64,000 nucleotides of DNA from Pleurodeles waltl (Eukaryota; Chordata; Amphibia; Caudata; Salamandridae), in NCBI RefSeq assembly GCF_031143425.1, contig NC_090444.1, forward strand, positions 1,353,466,323 to 1,353,530,322, in the 5' to 3' direction. Made by a program: the position numbers and the translations under genes. Position 1 is the stretch's first letter. Each line of letters starts with the position of its first letter. The notes under the pieces are model-generated. The model saw only the letters and a list, made by a program, of their open reading frames with translations. It had not been told where the DNA came from and made no database searches. Positions 45,643 to 57,293 of this stretch are shown in pieces.

Positions 45643-47856
45643 AAGGGAACTTTAAACAGCGGCAGCACTGGCACGCAGTGTAGGGGAGCGACCTGCCAGA
45701 AGCAGAGTCAAGGGTCGCTCCCTTCACTGCGCAGCAGCTGCCATATAAGGGGAGGTGGGAGGGAGGGGCAGCAGGGAGGAGGGAGGAGCAGCAAATGGGC
45801 GAGCAGGGGGGCGGGGTCGCAGGGACGCAGCGGTGGTAAGAAGTGAAATTGAAGGGGGCCAGGGACGCAGGGACGCAGCAGCAGGAAGAAGTGAAATTGA
45901 AGGGGGCGGGGCCGCAGGGACGCATCGGTGGGAAGCCGTGAAATTGAAGGAGGGGCGGGGCCTCAGGGACGCAGCAGCAGGAAGATGTGAAATTGTAGGG
46001 GGTCGGGCCGCAGGGACGCAGCGGCGGGAAGAAGAGAAATTGAAGGGGGGCGGGGCCGCACGGACGCAGCGGTGAAATTGTAGGGGGGGCAGGGACGCAG
46101 CAGTGGGAAGAGGTGAAATTGAAGGGGGGGCGGGGCCGCAGGGACGCAGCGGTGGGAAGAAGAGAAATTGAAGCGGGCGGGTCCGCAGGGATGCAGCGGC
46201 AGGGATGAAAATAGCAAAAAACTAAAGGGAACTTTAAGCAGCTGCAGCACCGGCACGCAGTGCAGGGGAGCGACCTGCCTGAAGCAGGGACAAGGGTTGC
46301 TCCCTTCACTGCGCAGCGGCTGCCATATAAGGGGAGATAGAAGGGAGGGGCAGCAGGGAGGAGGGAGGGACAGCGAATGGGCAAGCAGGGGGGCAGGCCT
46401 CAGGGACGCAGCGGTGGGAAGAAGTGAAATTGAAGGGGGGCGGGCCGCAGGGATGCAGAGGCAGGAAGAAGTGAAATTGTAGAGGGGCAGGGATGCAGCG
46501 GCGGGAAGAAGTGAAATTGAAGGGGGGGCTGCAAGAACGCGGTGGCGGGAAGAACAGAAATTGAAGGGGGTGGGCCGCAGGGAAGCAGCGCCAGGGCCGA
46601 AAATAGCAAAAAACAAAAGGGAACTTTAAGCAGCGGCAGCACCAGCATGCGGTGCAGAGGAGCGACCTGCCTGAAGCAGGGTCATGGGTTGCTCCCTTCA
46701 CTGCGCAGCGGCTGCCATATAAGGGGAAGTGGTAGGGAGTGGCAGCAGGGAGGAGGGAGGGACAGCGAATGGGCGAGCAGGAGGGCGGGGCCGCAGGGAT
46801 GCAGTGGCGGAATAAGTTAAATTGAAGGGGGGGCCGCAGGGACGCAGTGGCGGGAAGATGTGAAATTGAGAGGGGGCGGGCCGCAGGGACGCAGCTGCGG
46901 GAAGCAGTGAAATTGTAGGGGGTTGGGCCGCAGGGACGCAGCAGTGGGAAGAAGAGAAATCGAAGGGGGCGGGTCTGCAGGGACACAGTGGCGAGCCGAA
47001 AATAGCTAAAAACAAAAGGGAACTTTAAGCAGCGGCAGCACCGGCATGTGGTGCAGGGGAGCGACCTGCCTGAAGCAGGGTCAAGGGTTGCTCCCTTCAC
47101 TGCGCAGCAGCTGCCATATAAGGGGAGGTAGAAGAGAGGGGCAGCAGGGAGGCGGGAGGGACAGCGAATGGGCGAGCAGGGGACGGGGCCGCAGGGACGC
47201 ACTGGTGGGAAGAAGTGAAATTGAAGGGGGCGGGCCGCAGGGATGCAACGACGGGAAGAAGTGAAATTGAAGGGGGGCGGGGTCGCAGGGACGCAGCGGC
47301 AGGAAGAAGTGAAATTGAAGAGGGGCGGGGCCGCAGGGACGCAGCAGCGGGAAGAAGAGAAATTGAAGGGGGCGGGCAGGAGGGACGCAGCAGTGGGGAC
47401 GAAAATAGCAAAAAACTAAAGGGAACTTTAAGCAGCGGCAGCACCGGCACGCGGTGCAGGGGAGCGACCTGCCTGGAAGCAGGGTCAAGGGTTGCTCCCT
47501 TTACTGCACAGCAGCTGCCATGTAAGGGGAGGTGGGAGGGAGGGGCAGCAGGGAGGAGGGAGGGACAGTGAATGGGCGGGCAGGAGGGTGTGGCCGCAGG
47601 GATGCAGCGGCGGGAAAAAGTGAAATTGAAGGGGGGCGGGGCCACAGGGACGCACCGGCGGGAAGAAGAGGAATTGAAGGGGGGAGGGGTCGCAGGGACG
47701 CAGAGGCGGGAAGAAGAGAAATTGAAAGGGGGGTGGGGCCACAGGGACACAGCAGCAGGGACGGAAATAGCAAAAAACAAAAGGGAACTTTAAGAAGCAG
47801 CAGCACATGCACGCGGTGCAGGGGATCGACCTGCCGGAAGTAGGGTCAAGGGTCGC
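45300..47856 (-). repeat. GC-rich higher-order tandem array at the LINE 5' end
   Basis: There are two levels of repetition. A unit of about 47 bp (GGGACGCAGCGGCGGGAAGA then AGTGAAATTGAAGGGGGCGG) is repeated many times. Groups of it are separated by a longer spacer with AGGGAACTTTAAGCAGC, GGGAGCGACCTGCC and CTGCCATATAAGGGGAGG. The spacer recurs six times, its CCATATAAGG core starting at 45,335, 45,741, 46,323, 46,715 and 47,114. A degenerate CCATGTAAGG starts at 47,518. Spacings are about 390-405 bp, with one of 582. The layout resembles the monomer promoters of rodent L1 5' regions. Long frames on both strands here are a by-product of GC-rich repetition. Confidence 0.85.
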
Positions 47857-48645
47857 TGAGAACATGAACATATTTCATCACTATACACCTGCAAACGTAC
47901 CTGGACAATACATTGCGTACGCATATTTAGAAATACCTTTATCTTATCAAGAACATAATAATTGGCTTGATGGTGCCCTATTCCACAGTTAGGTTAGGTC
48001 CTCTAAGTAATGGTAATCCTAACTGGCCTTTATTGGCCACTTATTCACCTCATCCTGCTGCTGTGAATCTAGCTGTAGCTGAATTCCGTCGCTTATATAC
48101 TGAGTTGACTTCAATATACAGACGTCTAGTATGGTTTATAATGCAAACATTAAATACAAACCCAGCACGTGCTGCTCCAGTGCAACCACATGCAGTGACG
48201 CCAGGCATTAACCCTGCCACTGTACATTTGATCATGGGTAAAGTACCCACCAAATGAGAAGAAGTTCTTTTTTGGTTAGCTCAAAAACTAAATGCACTGG
48301 AAGCAGTATTTCCCCATAAGGGACCTCAGGATAAACATAGAATACTAACAGTGTGCTTACCATTTGGGACGGTTCCCACAATAGATAACTGTAATACATG
48401 GGGCAGGGTATTTGCCACGCTCTATACTACTGCACAAGGTACACTTACACTTGGCAACTTACCAGAAGTGTTGAAAAAGATTCAGGATGAATACGGGGCT
48501 GCCCCGGCCCTAGATTTGGGGATGCAATTAATGGGCAACTTTGCCACAGTATCTGCAATTATTTTGAGGAACGTTAAAGGGGAAGCAGTCGCATTAGCGG
48601 TGCGCATGCGGCTCCGGGATGTTCCTCAACAGGATCAAGAACGGT

Positions 48646-49655
48646 TGTAGTGTAGCCATTTTTATGTAGCTTTTGGGCGCTTGCTTCAGGCGTTAGGCCT
48701 TTGTGCGCTTTGCCCTAGATGCATTTTATTTCTTTGCTCACAGCATCGGGCCTCTGTGCACTTTGCTCTAGATGCATTTTATTCAGCTTCGTACTGTTAT
48801 TTTTTAATAACCAGTTCTACGGTCTTGTTTTATTCTTTATATCACACTTCAGCATCGGAGTTTTCAATAACACATTCTCGCTTACTCTGTGCTTCAGTCA
48901 AGGATACAGTCTGGTTCATTGCCGATAGACGTGGTAGGAATTTAGTCTTTGGTTTGTAGACGATACACATTCTTGCGTAGGACGTTTTGTTACCACATCA
49001 ACATGTTAGTTATAAAAACACTTCCTTGTCCTAATACATGCAAGAGGGAGATTCCGACCCGGGAACCACAACTAGACACTGACTGCCCTGTTGCAGATGC
49101 TGATCCAGATCACAGGCCTCTGCTCAGGTATGAGGGTTGATGTCTTCCCAGGGAATCTGAAAGGCAAGCTTAGAGCTTAACATGCTGTGCTCAAAATAGA
49201 ACAAAATTAGAGAGAACGTAGTTTGTTAACACTATGATAGCGTTATTCCTATGTTTCACTCTCTTGGTTACTATTTTAATCCTACTGTGTTGTATGGTTC
49301 TGGTTATTGCGGCTTACGCCTTATTATCTAGAATGCAGTCGTTTTATTAAATCAATCTATAAAACTTAAACTGTTTCTGTCATTTGCATATGAGATTATA
49401 CTGTAAATGAGAGAGCTGGTTGGGACCTGAGTGACCAAGACTTCCCTGAGAAGTTCTAAGATGTCATGCGCTCGGCTGCCAAATCATCCCTTCCCCTTGG
49501 GAGAAATGAGGCACTGCTAGTTAGCCGGAGCAAAACCGGATTGAAGGTGACAAGGGTCCTTCTTTGTGGGTCAGACTTAGTCCCCCACACCAGGAACGAC
49601 TCTGCCACCTAGAAATCCAGTAGTCTCATTTAGGATAATGAGAGCCAACCTGACA
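48646..49655 (+). repeat. ERV-B 5' LTR
   Basis: It runs from TGTAGTGTAGCC to CAACCTGACA, 1,010 bp, and is followed by TGG, the first bases expected of a primer site. Gag text follows at once, so the primer site and leader are deleted. It contains two imperfect internal repeats around GCCCTAGATGCATTTTATT and GCTCTAGATGCATTTTATT (48,712-48,783). Confidence 0.88.
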
Positions 49656-50316
49656 TGGAGAGGCAGTGGCACTAGCAGTGCGTATGCGTCTTCGTTATGT
49701 CCCACAACTTGACCAGGAGCGGGAGCTGCCGAGAATAATAGCGGAAACATATTCCAGTATCGGTCGTGATAGCCTTGGGGCTAGACCACAGAAATCGCAG
49801 TTCCAAGGGAAGGGTAGTAAGGATACTACTAAAAATCAACAAACTGAGGGTAATAAAAAGCGTTGGGAGAAAAAACAACAAACACCTAAAAAAGACAGGG
49901 GAGAATCTCCGAGAACGGAGACCCCTCAGACAAAATAGAATCTTAGAAATAGGGATAATTTGAAAACGCCTGATAGATATCAATATACTGATACACGCCA
50001 ATCTCGTTCCTTTCAGGACTCATCGGAAAAGAGAAATGAAAGAGGTGGGCGGTCAGAGCGGAGAACAGAGTACGTGAAACCCAGACAGGAATCACAACGC
50101 TCTTCGGAGGTTTCTGTAAAGAAGGAAGAGAAACCGATTCAACAAAAACAACAGTTTAAAAAGAAAAAAAAGGTGGCAGTCTCAATTCGACATGCCACAC
50201 AGGAAGAGAGTTCTCTTGAAGAACAAGACATGGGCACTAGCACTGTTAGACAGCGCAGCAGAGGTCACAATAGTTCACCGGAATCTTCTAGAGCATCTGG
50301 AGGTGAAAGCAGCTGA
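49656..50316 (+). pseudogene. gag: ERV-B gag, C-terminal part only
   Basis: The frame starts GEAVALAVRMRLRYVPQ immediately after the LTR and TGG, and runs to TGA at 50,316, with one TAG at 49,936-49,938. The visible part is strongly basic and hydrophilic: KKRWEKKQQTPKKDRGE, a Tyr/Arg-rich YQYTDTRQSRSF, GGRSERRTEY, and a lysine run. There is no Cys-His zinc knuckle. Foamy virus Gag likewise ends in basic nucleic-acid-binding boxes. It ends in ASGGESS; the ERV-A counterpart ends in ASGGESN. Pol overlaps its last 125 nt in the +1 frame. Confidence 0.72.
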
Positions 50317-53300
50317 TGACTTCATACAAGTCGAAATGGCAGATATGCGTGTCTCTGATCCCGATAGAGTATATACGGTGACTTTACAATTAGAAGGGGA
50401 CATTGAGCGCACTATTAACGCCATCTTTTGGGATCGTGTAGTCAAGATTTATGACATTCTGCTGGCCGAACAGGATTGGTCCTCTGACTTTGTTCGCGAC
50501 TGTCCGGTTGGGGAGGAGGTTATTAAACCTTCATTCTCACCACTTGTTCCGGGAGAACTTGCAGAGTCCTATAGCATTGAATGGGCTCTGGCACAAGCAC
50601 CTGCCTTATACAGAAATAATGTACGGTGGGATAGGGATTCTCCTTATCATGTAATTCCGATTAAGGGCGAACCTCAGCCACAACCGCAATATCCTATTAA
50701 ATATGAAGCCAGGGCATCGGTGAGGAACATACTTACACAATTGGAGTATCAGGGAGTAATTGAACCCTGTGTCTCGCCGATTAATAATCCCTTATTTCCA
50801 GTGGCTAAACCGGACCATTCTTACAGAATAGTGGTGGACTACAGACATTTGAACTGACATGCACGTTCATATGCTATACAAAATTCACATAGCGCAGCAC
50901 TCATGAATAATATAGTGCGTAAAAAATACAAAACTACTTTAGATATCTCGAATGGTTTCTTCTGCCAGAATATAGCGCCCGAAAGCAGAGATTTTACGAG
51001 TTTTAGTGCGTTTGGCTCTCAGAAAAATTTTTGTCGTTTGCCTCAGGGGAATAAAAATACGCCAGGACTGTTTTCGGCTCGTGTGACTGAAATATTGCAC
51101 GAGCTAGACCCTGAATCATTGTCATATGTTGATGATATATATCTCACAGATGACGAGTTGCTACAACATTTAAGGCGGGTAGCCCACATTGTTGTGGGAT
51201 TTGCAGATATTGGCTACAAATTCAACTTCAAAAAATCCAAAATTGCCTTCCTCAGCGTCATTTTCTTGGGATATGAGCTGTCGAATAAAGGTAAGAGCCT
51301 AGCGCCACACTTCTTAGAAAAATGTGCACAATTGCAACCTCCTAATACGATTAAGAAACTCCAGTCGTTGTTGGGATTTCTAAATTTTGGCAGAACTTAC
51401 ATTCCTGATTATGCTACATGTATAAAGCCATTATATGAGTTGATTCGCCCAGATTTTTCGAGTAGATTTTGGACGATTGAGCATACACATACTCTTCGAG
51501 ATTTGCAACAAGATCTCCTGGCTGCAAAGCATTTACACACACGGGACAATAAGGCACATCTGGTCATCAGGGTTGTAGCTGGGGCCATTGGGTTTACGTA
51601 TGTTACCTTTAATGAAGGAGATACAGTCCCGATAGGATACAAGTCTCACTTGTATTCAGCTGCAGAACAATGTTTTGCACAAACAGAGAAGATTCTCACT
51701 GCTGTACAGATGGCTGTTATTAAAGAACGACCTCTTGCCCAGGGCAAACGCATCATAGTCGTTTCCCCCATTCCGGCCCTAGAGGCTGTTACAAAGGCGA
51801 GTGTTCCAAATGCGAAAGCATTACATCCGCGTTGGATACAATGGGCTACGTCTCTAACAGCCACTGATGTAGATTACGTTTTTGACCGAAAACTACAGAC
51901 ACAGGAATTTCTCCAATATGAAATAGAATATCCTGTTCCCGCTGACACGTTGCCTATTGATCAATATCAGGTAGTCATGTACACCGATGGCTCTGCACAA
52001 CCTGCGGTGGGAACAAAACAACAGTATTCTGCTGCATGTGCGGTGGTGAGCGGCCATATGGAGGGGGAGAAGTTCTGCCCCCAACATACTTATACACAGA
52101 CATTGGGGGACTGTACGGCACAGTTGGCTGAGCTGAAAGCTCTATTATTGGCCTTGGAACATACGGATCCGGCACTGTATACACTTCTTGTTTGTGATTC
52201 CTATTACTGTGTCCAGTCTTTTAATGAATATTTGCATTACTGGAGGTTAAATGGGTTCAGAGATTCAAAGGGTAACACCATAAAACACAGATTGCTGTGG
52301 GGAAAGGTAGCGGATCTAAAGGATATGCTCCCTAAAGTCCATGTTTTACATACTCTTGGACACCAGCGCGTTGGAATACACGTTGCTGGAAATACTTTGG
52401 CTGATGAAGCCGCGAAATCGTCAGTGGCGGTTGCCACTCTGGCCGCAGTTACTCGTTCGAGTTCCAAACCAGACACAGATATTTTGGCGGCCATTAAAGC
52501 TACAGCTGATGGCACGCCTTATCCTAAGGGATTTCCATCTAAATATCATTACTCAATGGGTGGTATGCTGAACGCTGAGGTTAAAATTCCAGGCGTGGGT
52601 GTACGCGAAATGCCCAATAAAATAGTGCGACCTCAATTAATTACTGCAGCGCATGAGGGGGTGGCATCTGCACATGCTGGCGTGGCTGCCACGATTTCGC
52701 TGTTGCAGGCCCATTACTGGTGCCCTGGTCTCTATAAAGAGACGAAGCAGTATGTCCTTTGTTGTGACATCTGTCAACAAATTAAAGTTTCAACGGCTAA
52801 ACGCCCGCAGCAGACGCCCCTTCTGATTTCAAATAAACCATTACAGTGTGTGTACTTGGACCATTGTGGTCCGCTAACAGCAGATAGTGCATACAAATAT
52901 ATTTTGGTGGCTGTAGATTCGTGCTCCAGGTTTGTGTGGGTGTGGCCACAGCGCTCGGCTGACGCTCAAACTGTTATTAAAGATTTGCGTATCTTTGTCG
53001 GTACATATGCAGTTGCGTCTTTCCATTCGGACCAGGGCCCTGGTTTTGCCTCTAAGGCATTCAGGGAAGCCATGGCTTCGTTGGGGGTCCAGCTCCAGTT
53101 CTCGTCTCCATTTCATCCTGAGGGTAATTCTGTCGTGGAGCGTTTAAATCGCAATTTAAAGCAATCCTTAACGGCTAGAGTTATAGGTACGGGTCGTAGT
53201 TGGCTAACCCACCTGTATGGAGTACAGAGAGCACTCAATAACTTGCCTAGAAGGTCCCTGGGGGGTCGTACTTCATATGAGTGCCTGTTTGGAATCCGAA

Positions 53301-53691
53301 TGTTTGTTCCTGATCTAGATGGTCCTGGTGTGGAGGCGGCGGAAACGCCTTTTGACATAAATGATCGTGTCACTGTTTTGCAGGAATTACAGCAGTTCCG
53401 TGAGGATAACTATTCTGCCAGTGCTGCCTCCACAGGAATTAAGGATAAGCCAGAAACGCCTACTGGTTGGATTCCCAGAATTGGGGATCTTGTGCGTGAA
53501 AAGGTCCAGTGAAAAAAGAATTTGGCCCTTCGTGTCGAGCACCAGTCCCTGTACTGGGAATCCACGAAACACGAACTGTGATTTTGCCGCCGTTGCAAGG
53601 TGCCAAAGGAAATTGCTTTGTCTCCATCGACAATGTCAAGTTACAACATGTGGGCGATTCTGCACAGCAGACCAAGAGGAACGCCCAGTAG
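50192..53691 (+). pseudogene. pol: ERV-B pol: protease, RT, RNase H, integrase
   Basis: An ATG at 50,192 (MPHRKRV) opens the frame inside gag. Order: protease (ALLDSAAEVTIV, active-site Asp followed by Ser-Ala instead of Ser/Thr-Gly); RT with LPQGNKNTPGLF and SYVDDIYL (near 51,130); RNase H (VMYTDGSA near 51,978, AQLAELKAL, VCDSYYCVQ, HTLGHQRVG); integrase with an HH-CC finger (CCDIC) and D, D, E in YLDHCGP, FHSDQGPGF and HPEGNSVVERLN; and a C-terminal SH3-like end. The length of about 1,166 codons is close to foamy Pol. A TGA at 50,855-50,857 and a one-base frameshift near 53,505-53,512 break it. A separate Pol start and the +1 overlap are foamy features. Confidence 0.85.
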
Positions 53692-56681
53692 TTCCTGAAT
53701 CCCTCTCACTACTGGGGAAGATGTTCCGCTACAGGTGGTTTGCACCAACGCTGCTTCCTCTCCGGGCATGGGGAGGGTGGAAGATGATCTTACGATTGTT
53801 CCACTCACGACAAATAATTTGGAATCCTTTGATCAAGTCGCAGTAACTAGTGATGTTACTGAGGGTGTTATCTACAGTGTACTACGACGAGAAACACCTG
53901 CTACTCCTTTGTTGACGGTGGCACCTTTTGCGAGAACTGCCTCCAGATGCTTTCATAACAACGCCGATGGTCTATCAGACTCTTTGTCCTCTTCAACACC
54001 TGTCCCGGGTCCACGTAAGCTGATGTATTGGCTTAAAAATACGTATTTTGTTTTTCCTTGGAACTATCTGTGACTTTTTATGACTCTGGTGCTTTTTTCT
54101 GTGGATAGGGTTTGTTGTTACCTTTTTTCTAGTAATACATGGTCATTTTCTTCCTGAGAGATCAGAGGTTGAACAAGTGGAGGAGGTGTTGAAGCCACAT
54201 TTTTCATTACATAAGGTTCGAAGAGACTTGTCCTTTGTGAACATTTCCGCTGTGCCACTTCCGGATGGGATTGTGTGGGATAGAGTAATGTTTGATATAT
54301 ATGGTCCCACTGAGACAATTCAAATACCGTATGTTCTAAAGTTATCGATGAATGATATAGTAATATCAGGCATTGTATCTGATGATTGGGACGTGAAGAC
54401 AGTTGATTCTATGTTGACAGAGTTGCAATATTATACTGTCTATGACAATGAAGATGCTTACCAGTTTATAGATAATTATGGTGACATGTTTTGTTACAAT
54501 TATTATGGGCACCACTTTATTCATAAAGCCAGTAGTCCTAAAACAATATTTGACTATACGCAATGGGAGCATTGCCCGACTCCTCCGCAAGGGAGTTCTA
54601 AAACATATTCTGATAAGTTTGCATATTTTTCTGGGCATCATCAAACAAGTGCTAAGTCATATTATTTTAAATTAACTCCGCATGCAAATAAGCAAGTACT
54701 GTTGACTAATACGAAATTCCTGTATTCAAATTCGTTTGTTTCCCAACTATCTATTGAGGGGTCTGAATATTGGTAAAAAAATCTTGATTTGAAAAGTGTT
54801 TGGGGAACAAAACGTTGGCAGACGCAAGGTAGGGAAACATTGTTTAGAGCACGTCTCATTCCTGTCCAAATTATATTCTTAAATGACACTGTACATCAGA
54901 CTAGCTGTTTGGGTTTAGCAACCATTAGAGAATTGAATATGCCTGGCATACCTGTCCCTTCCAAAATGAAAGATTGGCAGCAATATATCAATGCCACTTT
55001 TAGTGCACTTACAGAATGGGTCCAGAATGGTACGTTTAACTCTTCATTGACACGTCCAGGCGGGTGGTTATTGTGGCCCATAGACAGAAATGGGTGTCAT
55101 CAGCGTTATGTCACCTCTTTGGGGGGTTTCAGGACCAGTAGGGCAGACCCTCGCTATATATCACCCGAACATGCAGATATCATTACTACATATAGCGTGG
55201 GGAAACTATGTCAACAATGGTTAAAGTCATCCACGCTAGATGCAGTTAAGACACATCTCACGCTTCTGTCTAATTATACTGACTTGCAAGACTTTTTGTA
55301 AGGACCGAGAGTGCCCCGGAGAAAACGTTTTTTGTACAAAGTATACAATGAGATATGGAAACTTTCCCAACAGGAGGCTGCGGCCCGGTTAAGGCAGATA
55401 GATCAGGAAAATTTGAAACAAGCATTATCTGTAGTGGATAATGGAATACACACCCTGTCTGACCGTATATATACAATTGACAACATTGTTTCCTCTGCTA
55501 TAGACATTATTAGATCAGATATGTCTTCCTTATATCATGGACAGAGTCAAACGTGGTCCATTATGCAGTTGGGTTGGACACTTCAGACGCTGAAGGCGGG
55601 TCGCGTTCCGTGGCAGCACATCAGGGCCAGGGAGATATTTTTTTCCTTTAATTTGACACGTCAACAACAGCTGATGGTGAAAAAGGAAGCGACATATGTC
55701 ATGTTGAATACTGAAAAATTGGAAAGGTTGCCTTTTACCGTGGCCGAGATTGCCTCAGCTGAATGGTTAATACACGGGGTTATTAATCTGCCCATTTCCA
55801 CATTACAGTTCATTTCTTGTTTGAAACACATTCCGGTGGGCAGATATGAAAGGTTAGGAGACAGTTATATACATGAGGTGTGGGAGCTTCCCTTTATATA
55901 CAGATGTCTTAATGGCATGAGAGAGGTTTTTCTTAGCGGTAGTGAATGCGAAACTTCTTTCAGCCATTCGATGGTTTGTAAGCAGCTGTCCTTGCATGGG
56001 GCATGTAATGCCTCGGTTGCAAATTTGGGTTGCTATCTAAAGGGAGTTCCAGTCCCTGTGATTACAAACACATTCCAGGTGCTTTCAAACGGCAGCTACG
56101 TCCTCCTTAACAGTGAAGACTGTTGTGGCATGCATGCCGGAATAGTTTACGTAGTTTTGGTCACCAAGGTTGTTATTTGCTGCGGAAATGTGTTATTTCC
56201 CCCCACTAAATTAAGGGAAGTGGCTGATATCTGGCCTCACATTGCTACTTCCAAGGTGAATTTGGACAAGTTGAATCGACTAAAGGCTCTTTTGTTTCAA
56301 AAGCATGTGGCTCTTACATCTGCAAGCGAGACCTACGCACTTCAGGTGGCAAGGTCATCAGCAGAAATACAGTCCCTATTAAATACTAACTTTCCGAGCC
56401 ACTTTGGTGAACTCGTGGGATGTATATTTAATGCGTCCAGCACTGCTGGACTAGCACATTTTTTCAAAGCCGTTGGTGTTCGTTTTGCTCATACCTTCTC
56501 TTCCATATTTGGTTTGATACCTTCGGCTATTCATTCTATTTTCGGAAGCATTTTTGGTGGTTTTCCGATAACTTTGGCTTTATTGGCTGGTGTTTTGCTG
56601 TTGCTTTTTTTCTTCCGCAATGGCTGTCCCGCTGCGACAAGAGCGAATGTGGGCGCTCTCATCGGTACAGCTGTGTCGTGA
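53633..56681 (+). pseudogene. env: ERV-B env, broken
   Basis: An ATG at 53,633 overlaps the last 59 nt of pol. The start of the frame is conserved with ERV-A at 63,749. A TGA at 53,696 interrupts it early. A frame change near 54,070-54,083 leads to a hydrophobic leader-like segment (FFLWIGFVVTFFLVI). TAA codons at 54,774-54,776 and 55,299-55,301 break the surface part. A basic cleavage-like site (PRRKRF) follows at about 55,314. A C-terminal hydrophobic segment (ITLALLAGVLLLLFFF) precedes a short tail ending at 56,681. The total of about 1,015 codons and the long leader are similar to foamy Env, which mediates entry. With at least four breaks it cannot make a full protein. Confidence 0.78.
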
Positions 56682-57135
56682 ACGCATGATGCAGCATTTT
56701 GGAACAACACTCCTGGGACATTTGGAGTGTGACTGGTCCCTGTCATTCAGGCCAGTTTTGGATTGTGTGCAACCCGTGTTTCGGTGCCTTTGGTGCTCAT
56801 TTGAACATGCACTGTCTCTCTGTCTCTCACTGCAGCGCCCCCCAGTGGTTGATGCTGATCTGTTGATATTCCCGGTCATTGCTCATTCCCAGACGTGCGC
56901 ACTGCTGCTGCGTTTGCTTCGTGAGGCGGTTTACGAGATTCCCTTCCTGGAGGAAGATGATATTAACTCGTTCATAGGCCCTGCACGGGATGCCGCCTTG
57001 GATGGTTCTGGGGCTTTGGAACACACCTGCTCCATGATGGTGTTTGGCATGGATTTTCCGGTCTTTTCATCTGCCGAAGTGGAGAATATCCTGCTTTCCG
57101 TGACTTTCGTTGGAATTGGATTCCTTCAAAATTGA
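56620..57135 (+). CDS. Uninterrupted 171-codon ORF overlapping the env 3' end
   Basis: An ATG at 56,620 (MAVPLRQERMW) opens a frame that overlaps the last 62 nt of env in another phase and ends at TGA 57,133-57,135, about 160 nt before the 3' LTR. The product is leucine- and cysteine-rich (VLDCVQPVFRCLWCSFE), with an acidic, hydrophobic C-terminal half (FLEEDDINSFIG, VENILLSVTF). I recognise no domain. Foamy viruses carry the transactivator gene in this position, also overlapping env, so an accessory or regulatory gene is a reasonable guess. Chance is not excluded, though the frame has no stop while env and pol have several. Confidence 0.5.
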   Translation: MAVPLRQERMWALSSVQLCRERMMQHFGTTLLGHLECDWSLSFRPVLDCVQPVFRCLWCSFEHALSLCLSLQRPPVVDADLLIFPVIAHSQTCALLLRLLREAVYEIPFLEEDDINSFIGPARDAALDGSGALEHTCSMMVFGMDFPVFSSAEVENILLSVTFVGIGFLQN

Positions 57136-57282
57136 CATTGATCTATGAAATTTGGTTCTCAAGTCACATGCTTTAAATTAGAATTTTGGGCTTTGATGTC
57201 CTCTGGACTTGTCGAAATGTGTTTTATTTTTATTTTCTAGGGCATTTTTTATTATGCTTTGATTAGAACCACTTTCTACCGA

Positions 57283-57293
57283 CAAGAGGAGGG
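57283..57293 (+). promoter_or_regulatory. ERV-B polypurine tract
   Basis: AAGAGGAGGG lies directly before the TGTAGTG start of the 3' LTR, as required for plus-strand priming. It fixes the LTR start at TGTAGTG rather than at the TGTAGCC five bases later. Confidence 0.75.

Larger units (their letters stand above)
42290..47856 (-). mobile_element. CR1/L2-like non-LTR retrotransposon, near full length
   Basis: It is inserted in ERV-A gag with a perfect TGAGAA duplication (42,284-42,289 and 47,857-47,862). On the minus strand it has, in order, a GC-rich tandem 5' array, an APE-type endonuclease, an RT with YADD, and a 3' end reading GCGCCTTGAGACCCTCACGG, then an ATTGATTGATTC-type repeat tail. 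That tail is typical of the CR1/L2 group. Its 5.57 kb with an apparent 5' array suggests little 5' truncation. The coding frames are broken. Confidence 0.82.
42116..48645 (+). pseudogene. gag: ERV-A gag, N-terminal and middle part, split by a LINE
   Basis: An ATG at 42,116 (MANPQQIAIAV) follows a 217-nt leader. The frame runs to 42,283 with one TGA, is interrupted by the LINE, and resumes at 47,857 after the TGAGAA duplication. The second piece contains WPLLATYSPHPAAVNLAVAE, WFIMQTLN, EEVLFWLAQKLNALEAVFP and GNFATVSAIILRNVKGEAVA, with two early stops. I do not recognise a capsid family by motif; the assignment rests on position and on continuity with 58,304. It ends in QQDQER, where ERV-B is inserted. 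Confidence 0.7.

Noticed and set aside
45300..47856. Many long frames on both strands encoding proline- or glycine-rich proteins
   Set aside because: They are produced by stop-poor GC-rich tandem repeats. They shift frame between units and have no domain.
53361..53846. 161-codon frame across the pol end
   Set aside because: In ERV-A this phase has several stops, whereas the phase starting at 53,633 is conserved in both copies and fits env.
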